Source of the DNA: Symmachiella macrocystis
GTDB taxonomy: Bacteria > Planctomycetota > Planctomycetia > Planctomycetales > Planctomycetaceae
Length of the DNA stretch: 64,000 bases
Direction: 5' to 3'
Assembly: GCF_007860075.1 (NCBI RefSeq)
Contig: NZ_SJPP01000003.1
Span: 124,001 to 188,000, forward strand
The first letter of the stretch is position 1. Each line of letters opens with the position of its first letter. The notes under the pieces are model-generated. The model did no database searches, was not told the DNA's origin, and saw only the letters and a list, made by a program, of their open reading frames with translations. The position numbers were made by a program, and so were the translations under genes. Of this stretch, positions 55,949 through 64,000 are shown in pieces.

Positions 55949-56752
55949 ATGACCAGTTTTCAACTGCCTCAACTGTTTGCTGCCCCGAAACCAATCATCG
56001 GCATGCTACACATCCCGCCCCTGCCCGGCGCACCCCATTTCGAGGGCGACGTTGCAGCGATTCGCGACCATGTGCTGCGCGATGCCAAGGCACTCTCCGC
56101 AGGGGGCGTCCACGGTATGATGTTGGAGAACTTTGGCGATACGCCCTTTTACCCCGGCTCGGTTCCGCCCCACACAATCGCCCACATGACCGCCTTGGCC
56201 GCAGAAGTACGGAGGCATTCAAATTTGCCATTGGGCATCAACGTGTTGCGCAACGATGGCTGTAGCGCGTTGGCGATCGCCCATGCGGTCGGCGCGCAGT
56301 TTATCCGCGTGAATGTCCTGTGCGGCGCGCGGGTCACCGATCAAGGGATCATACAGGGCATCGCCCATGAGTTATTGCGCGACCGCGCGGCGCTCGGTGC
56401 GGAGCATATTCGTATTTTCGCCGATGTGAACGTTAAACACTCGGCGGCCTTGGCGCCGCGACCGTTGGCCGACGAGGTTGCCGACACGCTCCTCCGCGGC
56501 GGCACCGATGCATTGATTGTCTCGGGCTCCGCCACGGGTACTGCAACTGATTTATCGGAGATCCAGCATGCCCATGCCGCTGCCCACGGTGCACCGGTTC
56601 TGGTGGGCAGCGGTGTGTCGGCGGAGTCTATCGGAAGCATGGCGCAGCACGCCGATGGTTTCATCGTCGGAACCGCCGTCAAACAGGACGGACTAGTCTC
56701 GAATCCCATCGATCCCGCACGCGTCGTCGCACTGCTCGACGGGTTGTCGTGA
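55949..56752 (+). CDS. BtpA family protein
   Basis: A 267-residue TIM-barrel-type protein of the BtpA/SgcQ family. Pattern: KPIIGMLHIPPLPGAP at the start, MMLENFGDTPF near residue 56, PLGINVLRNDG near residue 91, ADVNVKHSAAL near residue 152, LIVSGSATG near residue 186 and VLVGSGVS near residue 215. In cyanobacteria BtpA is needed for photosystem I stability, but most homologues are in non-phototrophs and their role is unknown. The start is chosen for the family start; the upstream ATG adds 12 residues. Confidence 0.85.
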   Translation: MTSFQLPQLFAAPKPIIGMLHIPPLPGAPHFEGDVAAIRDHVLRDAKALSAGGVHGMMLENFGDTPFYPGSVPPHTIAHMTALAAEVRRHSNLPLGINVLRNDGCSALAIAHAVGAQFIRVNVLCGARVTDQGIIQGIAHELLRDRAALGAEHIRIFADVNVKHSAALAPRPLADEVADTLLRGGTDALIVSGSATGTATDLSEIQHAHAAAHGAPVLVGSGVSAESIGSMAQHADGFIVGTAVKQDGLVSNPIDPARVVALLDGLS

Positions 56753-56771
56753 TCCCCACTCCGGATAGAGA

Positions 56772-58229
56772 TTATTTCACCGCGACCGGAATCGATTCCG
56801 GATCGGGAAGGTCCCATTCCCAGCGCGGTTCGTCTGCAGTGACCGCCGGTGTTTCGTGGATCACGCTCATCGACTTCCATTGGCCGGTTAAAAACCGCAA
56901 CAAAAACCCAAACGAGAGAAACACGATATAGATCATCACGCAGGCCCAGGCCGCGTAAAGGCCCATGTGATAAACGCGCAATACGAGGAATGCGGGAATG
57001 ACCATCAGCGAGAGGCTGGAGAAAAACGTAAACAACAGACAAAACCGCGTATCGCCCGCTCCGCGAATGGCCGAAGCAAACACAATGTTCATCCCGTCGA
57101 ACAAAGTATAAGCCGCGATAAATTGCAGCAGCACGACGATGGTCGGCTGAATGGCGGCGAACTCCGCTGGATTGCTCCGAGCGGCATAGGGTGCTAACAC
57201 AATTCCCGGTGCCAAGATCAAAATGGCAGCCCAAACGGACATATAGACAGTCGTGAATCCAAATGCGATCCAGGTTGTACGCACAGCCATTTGAGGGCGT
57301 CCCTCACCGATCCGTTTACCAACCAACGTCATCACCGCTGTTCCGAAGCCCAGCATCGGCAAAAATAACAATGAGTTGATATTGAACGCCAAATTCGTCG
57401 CGGCCAGTTGTTCCTTGCCGATCGCCCCAATCAGCAAGATGAATGCTGAAAAGCAGGCGACATCGACGAAGAAATGGACTCCGCTGGGAAGTCCGTAGCG
57501 CAACAACCGCACAAACATTTCTCGATTGAAATGATAGTTTTCGAGCAATTGATACGGCCTTGCATCCTCGCTACGGAGCAATAAGACGATAAAGGCAGCG
57601 ACACCCAAGCAACTGGCAATCACGGTCGCCCAACCCGCTCCGGCAATCCCCATCGCAGGCACACCCCAACCGCCGAACACCAGCCAATAATTCAAAGCGG
57701 CGTTAATCACGGTCGCTGCCAGGTTGACCCACATAATGGTCATCGTCCGGCCGCGTCCGCTATAAAAACAGGACAATACTGCCGAGAGCAAAAACGGAGC
57801 GGTTCCGACGCAGAGGATGCGGAAATAGGTGCACTCCAGATCCTGCACGGCCTTCTCGTGCCCGACCAGACGGAAGATGCCTTCGGTACACGGCAGAAAG
57901 AACAGCATGATGGCCGAAGCGAAAATACAGAAGTAAATCCCCTGCCACATCGCGCCCGCCACGCGGTCCGGTCGCCCGGCCCCTTCGTATTGTGCGACAA
58001 ACGTGTTGACGTACCCGGCCGTGCCGATGGCAATGCTCATCAACGACCAATGCAACAACCCCGACGGCATGGCTGCGGCCAATGCGTCTGTGGAATACCA
58101 CATCAGGAACATGCGGTCCAAGACCTGCATCAGCGACAACGTTCCAGAGCTAATCACTAGCGGAACGGCGATGCGCAGCAACTCGGAAGATGATCCGGGC
58201 TTCGGGGGAGTTGTCAGAAATCCTTTCAT
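56772..58229 (-). CDS. MATE-family efflux transporter
   Basis: A 485-residue membrane protein with about 12 helices in two halves, matching the MATE (MatE) family. Typical features are IAVPLVISSGTLSLMQVLDRMFL at the start, WATVIASCLGVAAF in the middle and GFGTAVMTLVGKRIGEGRPQMA near residue 295. Such pumps export drugs or metabolites with sodium or protons. It converges with the BtpA gene, with 19 bases between. Substrate unknown. Confidence 0.9.
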   Translation of the reverse strand: MKGFLTTPPKPGSSSELLRIAVPLVISSGTLSLMQVLDRMFLMWYSTDALAAAMPSGLLHWSLMSIAIGTAGYVNTFVAQYEGAGRPDRVAGAMWQGIYFCIFASAIMLFFLPCTEGIFRLVGHEKAVQDLECTYFRILCVGTAPFLLSAVLSCFYSGRGRTMTIMWVNLAATVINAALNYWLVFGGWGVPAMGIAGAGWATVIASCLGVAAFIVLLLRSEDARPYQLLENYHFNREMFVRLLRYGLPSGVHFFVDVACFSAFILLIGAIGKEQLAATNLAFNINSLLFLPMLGFGTAVMTLVGKRIGEGRPQMAVRTTWIAFGFTTVYMSVWAAILILAPGIVLAPYAARSNPAEFAAIQPTIVVLLQFIAAYTLFDGMNIVFASAIRGAGDTRFCLLFTFFSSLSLMVIPAFLVLRVYHMGLYAAWACVMIYIVFLSFGFLLRFLTGQWKSMSVIHETPAVTADEPRWEWDLPDPESIPVAVK

Positions 58230-58547
58230 CGCGCCTTCCGGCGGGGGAGCCGGTCTGATTCTTATGAGGGGGTGCCGTGTCGGGGTATACGGTTTATAGG
58301 GAACGTGTGCGTTCTACAAGTTAAAAAAGGACAACGCCTAGCGGGAGGGGGTTCGCCGAAAATCAACTCTCGACAATCATTACCCCCCAATAGCATCCGG
58401 ATGGCAAACGTTCACTGTCCCTACTGTAGGTGCCGTTGTGTGAATCAACTCACAAATTATAGGCTCCCGGATAAAATCTCCGAAAATATGATAATTTTGG
58501 TCCACTTGCGCCGGTCACGTCGTGGATAAGTCCCCCAGCACAATCGG
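58230..58547. other. Intergenic stretch, no clear content
   Basis: 318 bases between the MATE start and the dehydrogenase stop. A short AT-rich part near 58440-58500 is seen. No repeat, terminator or gene was supported. Confidence 0.4.
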
Positions 58548-59639
58548 TCAAGGACGTAGCATCACGCGAAACGCCCCACTTTCGCGGGCAGCGGCAAACG
58601 CTGCTTCGGCATTGTCCAAGGGATACGAATCTCCGATCAGTTCCGAAAACGGATAGTCGGCCTGCGTCTGGTTGAGAAAATCCAAGGCCGTGGCTAGGTC
58701 GCAGGGGGCGTAGTTATGGAGGCCGTGGATTTCGATCATTTTCCGCACAACCTGTTCGGGGATCACCTCCACAGGCGGGGTGGGAAAGACAGCTCCCACC
58801 CAAACGGCGCAGCCTCCCACACGGAGCGCCTCCAACCCCTGCCGCATCGCCGCAGGAGCACCACTGACGTCGATGGCCACGTCGACACCACGTCCCGCCG
58901 TGGCCGCCTCAACAGCATCGTCCAGACTGCTGTCTGTTTCTCCAGCGACAACGACGCGCGTTGCGCCAAATTCCGTCGCGCGGATTAATCGCTGCTGGTT
59001 GACATCGACCACAATCACATCGCGGTAGCCTTGCCAACGCGCCATGGCGGCGGCGGTCAGTCCCAGCATGCCGGCTCCGTGGATCAACAGTGCCCCGTCG
59101 GGATGTTTTCCCGCCACCCGCAAGGCGGCTGCCACGGTGGCCGTTGCGCAATTCGCCGGACAGGCGACGGTGTCGGGCAGCGATTCAGGAACGCGAAACA
59201 CCGGGGTCCCGGAAGCCAGATGACAATATTCGGCCATGCCGCCACTGAGTGGATGCGCGTCGGTGATTTGTTGATGACCGTATTTGAACAACGTCGCGCA
59301 CTTTTGCGGCAATTCGTGCCGGCAAAAAAAACAATCACCACAACTCGCTGCGATGCCCCATGTCACCCGCGCACCAATTTCGAGCGGCATCCCGAAATGG
59401 TCCAGGACCGCAGCTCCGGCGGGTAACTCCGCCACGACGCCCAGGATTTCGTGCCCCAGAATTGTGGGACAGGGGGTGCCGCGGTCGCCATGGTAGGTAT
59501 GCAAATCGCTGCCGCACAATGTGCTGCAGGATATCTTCACAAGGACCTCGCCCGCCTGCAAATTGGGCAATGCGAATTCGTTCGTTTCCAAAGCACGTCC
59601 GGGGCCGTGGAACGTGATGGCGCGAGCGGTAGTTTTCAT
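58548..59639 (-). CDS. Zinc-dependent alcohol dehydrogenase, phosphonate-associated type
   Basis: A 363-residue medium-chain dehydrogenase. The catalytic zinc site is in STLCGSDLHT and GHEILGVV; the structural zinc site is CGDCFFCRHELPQKC (about 101-115). The NAD site GAGMLGLTAAAMA is near residue 187. The sequence pattern follows the proposed phosphonate-catabolism-associated alcohol dehydrogenase group, but no phosphonate gene is next to it, so the assignment rests on similarity only. It is divergent from the POT transporter. Confidence 0.85.
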   Translation of the reverse strand: MKTTARAITFHGPGRALETNEFALPNLQAGEVLVKISCSTLCGSDLHTYHGDRGTPCPTILGHEILGVVAELPAGAAVLDHFGMPLEIGARVTWGIAASCGDCFFCRHELPQKCATLFKYGHQQITDAHPLSGGMAEYCHLASGTPVFRVPESLPDTVACPANCATATVAAALRVAGKHPDGALLIHGAGMLGLTAAAMARWQGYRDVIVVDVNQQRLIRATEFGATRVVVAGETDSSLDDAVEAATAGRGVDVAIDVSGAPAAMRQGLEALRVGGCAVWVGAVFPTPPVEVIPEQVVRKMIEIHGLHNYAPCDLATALDFLNQTQADYPFSELIGDSYPLDNAEAAFAAARESGAFRVMLRP

Positions 59640-59886
59640 GGATTTCGTCTCGGCAGTGAGTCAGGAATGCGCGATGTTATTATCAATTGAATTTGTCCCT
59701 GCTGTTGCACCGGCGTCTGCTGGATTGGACCGTTCTTGCCTGAATACGTTGATCTCTTGTACCATTCCTTGCCGGTCGTTAGCGTCGGCTTAGTCAAGCA
59801 TTGCCGACAACTATGGCATTGTAACAACTGAGTTCAACGTCCGAACGTTTTCCCCAGATGCCGATCTCCCCACAAAGGATACACGG

Positions 59887-61560
59887 ATGGCAAGCAAACC
59901 GTATCTGACTGCCCCGACGGAAACCGATAAGATGCCCGGCGGGATTCCGTATATTGTCGGAAACGAGGCGGCGGAACGGTTCAGTTTTTACGGCATGAAG
60001 GCGATTTTGTTCGTGTTCATGACCAAGTATCTCGTGAACCATGCCGGCGTCTCGGACGTGATGAGCGATGCCGAAGCAACGACCTACATTCATATGTTTG
60101 TCGCGGCGACCTATTTCTGCTCGATTATCGGCGGTTTTTTCTCGGATGCATTTTTCGGGAAATATCAGATCATCATGGCATTGTCGGTCGTCTACTGCCT
60201 GGGACACCTAGTGCTGGCGATTGACACCACGCGGATCGGATTGCTGTGCGGGCTGATGTTGATCGTACTCGGTGCTGGCGGCATCAAGCCATGTGTCTCC
60301 GCCCACGTAGGCGATCAATTCGGCAGCAAAAACCAGCATTTATTGCCGCGTGTGTTTGCGTGGTTTTATTTTTCCATCAATTTCGGCGCGTTTTTGTCAA
60401 CGCTGCTCACCCCCTACATTCTCACGCATCCTGAGCTTGAACGGCACAAACTTGGACCGCACGTGGCATTCGGATTACCGGGCGCGTTGATGTTGTTGGC
60501 CACCGTGGTGTTTTGGCTGGGACGCCGGAAGTTCATTCACGTACCGGCGCGCGGTTTGGCCAACTTTACAAAATCGTTTCGAGGGGAATCGGGGCGTTCT
60601 TTGGCCCATCTGTGTCTCATATTTTTGTTTCTGATCACATTTTGGAGCCTGTTCGATCAGACAGCTTCGCGGTGGGTCGAACAAGCGGGCAAAATGGACA
60701 AACGGTTTGATCTATCGTGGCTGCCGTTTGCCAGCGAGTCGTCATCCATTGAACCAACCGAGTCGCAAATCCAAGCGGCGAATCCGGCATTGATCCTCCT
60801 CTTGATCCCGCTGTTCTCCTACGGACTGTATCCGCTGCTGAACCGACTGTTTGGACTGACGGCGTTGCGGAAAATCGGCATCGGTTTTTTCGTGACAGCG
60901 GCGGCGTTTGCCGTTTCGGCATTCATTGAAACCGCAGTACAACAGGCCTCGTCACAAGTGGCGGTTCTCGCCACCGCCGCTGATGGAACCACCCAGCGCA
61001 AGCAATCGGACTTCCTGTCGCCGCGCTCGGGAGAAGTATTGTCAACGGAGCGTGACCTGGGAGAACTGTTCGCCGACCAATTCGCGCCCGACAGCGGCGC
61101 GACCTATGCAATCGAACGCAATTCAAATCCGACGCTGTTTAGTCAGTTTTCCATTGAGCATCAAACGGGCATCGTGACCGCTGAATTTCGTAGCGACACC
61201 GTCGATCGGCTGCCGCACATCGGCTGGCAATTGTTGGCATATGTCATTTTGACCGCTGCTGAAATCATGGTCTCGATCACCGCACTGGAGTTCGCTTATA
61301 CCCAGGCGCCCAACGAAGCCAAATCGATTGTGATGTCGCTGTATTTGCTCACTGTATTTTTCGGGAACCTGTTTACCGCCGGCGTCAATTTATTCATTCA
61401 AAACAGTGACGGCACCAGCAAACTGGCCGGAGCAGACTACTACTGGTTCTTCACAGCCGCGATGTTCATTACTGCTGTGCTGTTCGTCGGCGTGGCCAGC
61501 AAATACCGCGTTCGCTCCTATATCCAAGGCCCACAGAGCGCGGATATTACAGAGGCCTAG
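59887..61560 (+). CDS. POT-family proton-dependent oligopeptide transporter
   Basis: A 557-residue membrane protein of the POT/PTR2 family. The proton-coupling motif EAAERFSFYG is at residues 27-36. Further family parts are GGFFSDAFFGKYQ near residue 85 and GTGGIKP-like GAGGIKPCVSAHVGDQF near residue 132. About 12-14 helices are visible, with a soluble insert around residues 355-430 that is longer than usual. It imports di- and tripeptides with protons. It stands alone upstream of the Tad locus. Confidence 0.9.
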   Translation: MASKPYLTAPTETDKMPGGIPYIVGNEAAERFSFYGMKAILFVFMTKYLVNHAGVSDVMSDAEATTYIHMFVAATYFCSIIGGFFSDAFFGKYQIIMALSVVYCLGHLVLAIDTTRIGLLCGLMLIVLGAGGIKPCVSAHVGDQFGSKNQHLLPRVFAWFYFSINFGAFLSTLLTPYILTHPELERHKLGPHVAFGLPGALMLLATVVFWLGRRKFIHVPARGLANFTKSFRGESGRSLAHLCLIFLFLITFWSLFDQTASRWVEQAGKMDKRFDLSWLPFASESSSIEPTESQIQAANPALILLLIPLFSYGLYPLLNRLFGLTALRKIGIGFFVTAAAFAVSAFIETAVQQASSQVAVLATAADGTTQRKQSDFLSPRSGEVLSTERDLGELFADQFAPDSGATYAIERNSNPTLFSQFSIEHQTGIVTAEFRSDTVDRLPHIGWQLLAYVILTAAEIMVSITALEFAYTQAPNEAKSIVMSLYLLTVFFGNLFTAGVNLFIQNSDGTSKLAGADYYWFFTAAMFITAVLFVGVASKYRVRSYIQGPQSADITEA

Positions 61561-61910
61561 CGCATTCTCAGAGTTTGGCCACAGGATTGGGTGGCACGGG
61601 CTTTACTCGTTTTGACAAAGCAGTTGTCACTGCCCATGTCTATACTGCAGACAAATGCGCAGACATGCACGCGCGTTGTAGCGGTTATGCGGGCAACAGA
61701 GGATCCGGTTACCACGGTGCTCCTGGGGATCTTTACCTATTTGATGTTTTAAGGCCACATTTCCGTCTCACCCTCCAAATCGTGAGCTACGTTTTTCAAA
61801 GGAACCATTGGTCGCGGTGTGCACTTTTGCGGAGTGCCGCTGCTACCCGGCTCCTTTGAATTTCATTCTGTCGCACACGATTTTTTCCTTCTGATGGAGT
61901 AGGTGACGAA
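61561..61910. other. Leader region of the Tad locus
   Basis: 350 bases with no convincing gene. The right half holds the inverted repeat listed separately; the left half shows nothing. Confidence 0.4.
61795..61860 (+). promoter_or_regulatory. Foldable leader element before cpaF
   Basis: The arms TTCAAAGGA (61795-61803) and TCCTTTGAA (61852-61860) are perfect reverse complements. Inside, GCGG and CACT can pair with AGTG and CCGC, so a 66-base folded element forms, 50 bases ahead of the cpaF ATG. No T tract follows directly, so it is more likely an RNA leader than a terminator. Confidence 0.4.
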
Positions 61911-63230
<1,320 letters not shown>

Positions 63231-63288
63231 CGCATGAAATTCTGATGCGGGCCACACAATCCCCTCAATTTATGAATGGTAAAGTATC

Positions 63289-64000
63289 ATGAGTCCTGTA
63301 CTTTTGATTTCAATCGCTGCCTTTATCGGCATGGCTGCCTTGGTCGGCGGTATCGTGTTCGTAATGAAGGATTTCGGATCGAGTACTGCTGAGGATCGGC
63401 TTGATGTTTTGGCTGGACTCAAGACGCCGGAACTGGAATCACATGGGCTATTGAAAGAAGGCGTTGGTGAAGGTCTGTCGGGATTAGCGGGCATGATGCA
63501 CCGCTTCTCCAGCCGGTTCACCAACATTGGAGCCTTGTTTGAACAGGCCGATTCGCCGATCAAACCTGATACGTTCTTTATGCTGACCTTCGGCGTCGCC
63601 TTGTTTGGCATGGGAATCTCCTTCTTAGCCAAAGCCCCGCTCCCGCTCGTCCCCTTGGCAGGAATCGTGACCGGTTCATTGCCGATGGGTTGGCTGTTAT
63701 GGCGGCGACGTAAACGATTCAACAAATTTGCCAAGCAACTTCCCGATGCCCTAGAACTGGTTGCTCGTGCATTGCGGGCGGGACACAGTTTAGCGTCCGG
63801 TCTGCATGTGGTGGTGCAAGAACTCCCCGCGCCGATCGCAGTAGAATTTGGCATGGTGCACGAAGAGCAAAATTTAGGTGTTCCGATCGAGCAAGCCTTG
63901 AAAAGTATGCTCAAGCGGATGCCTAACCTCGACTTGAAGTTCTTCGTGACGGCCGTCGCCATTCAACGTCAAACGGGTGGTGACTTGGCGGAAATCCTTG
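63289..64000 (+). CDS. tadB: TadB-like type II secretion F-domain protein, partial
   Basis: Runs off the right edge. 237 residues are read. An N-terminal membrane helix (SIAAFIGMAALVGGIVFV) is followed by a soluble piece, further helices around 100-145, then the T2SSF part LPDALELVARALRAGHSLASGLHVV. This is the layout of TadB, the inner-membrane platform of the Tad pilus. The start ATG is 58 bases after cpaF. Its place after cpaF and its F-domain support the call. Confidence 0.9.
   Translation, partial: MSPVLLISIAAFIGMAALVGGIVFVMKDFGSSTAEDRLDVLAGLKTPELESHGLLKEGVGEGLSGLAGMMHRFSSRFTNIGALFEQADSPIKPDTFFMLTFGVALFGMGISFLAKAPLPLVPLAGIVTGSLPMGWLLWRRRKRFNKFAKQLPDALELVARALRAGHSLASGLHVVVQELPAPIAVEFGMVHEEQNLGVPIEQALKSMLKRMPNLDLKFFVTAVAIQRQTGGDLAEIL

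Overview
The window looks like a chromosomal segment from a heterotrophic planctomycete (Planctomycetaceae-type). The evidence is its moderately high GC, two Tat-exported DUF1501 proteins, a formylglycine sulfatase beside a sodium:solute symporter, von Willebrand membrane proteins, DUF1570 and DUF6677 families, a planctomycete-style ECF sigma factor unit, and a mix of bacterial and archaeal-type central enzymes (ApgM phosphoglycerate mutase, an archaeal-like amino-acid-kinase-fold protein). All assignments come from reading the sequence and translations; no database search was run.

Layout. 0-2 kb: minus-strand ABC exporter (a partial gene at the edge, permease, ATPase). 2.2-6.2 kb: small coiled-coil gene, tRNA-Ser(GGA), class I mannose-6-phosphate isomerase, YeiH-type permease, tRNA-Phe(GAA) with terminator. 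6.3-8.2 kb: a MarR regulator and a QueG-like Fe-S/SCP2 protein, each preceded by the same perfect 12-bp palindrome. 8.5-12 kb: metallophosphoesterase, double TM2 protein, SRPBCC protein, ATP-grasp enzyme. 12.3-17.9 kb: DAHP synthase, two membrane proteins, an esterase-like hydrolase, a duplicated beta-barrel-like secreted protein, an RNase HII-like enzyme. 18-24.2 kb: a 1131-residue Asp-box/PIG-L-like/CBM9-like secreted protein and overlapping oleD-oleC olefin genes. 24.4-26.4 kb: a small accessory patch with a SMI1/KNR4 gene and a pair of 62-bp repeats abutting stop codons. 26.4-32.7 kb: PD40 protein and DUF1501 protein, then a DUF1570 metalloprotease-like protein divergent from a BatA-like VWA protein. 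32.7-35.3 kb: ECF sigma factor, single-pass membrane protein and secreted STN-like protein in one minus-strand unit.

35.6-40.5 kb: pyruvate kinase followed by ApgM (lower glycolysis), an amino-acid-kinase-fold protein, HisI-HisG. 40.7-49.4 kb: a second DUF1501 protein, an isolated GyrB-like protein with a degenerate ATP site, a sodium:solute symporter, sulfatase, VWA protein, Sm-like small protein. 49.4-59.7 kb: membrane-fusion adaptor, GNAT acetyltransferase, a split M16 peptidase pair, DUF2071 protein, cold-shock protein, BtpA-family protein, MATE exporter, zinc alcohol dehydrogenase. 59.8-64 kb: POT peptide transporter and the start of a Tad pilus locus (CpaF, partial TadB) behind a foldable leader.

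Most genes are single or in two- to three-gene units. The most unusual items are the degenerate GyrB-like protein, the sigma/membrane/secreted STN unit, the twin-operator MarR locus with its Fe-S/SCP2 fusion, the Asp-box/PIG-L-like/CBM9-like protein, the complementary M16 subunits, and several families of dispersed intergenic repeats.
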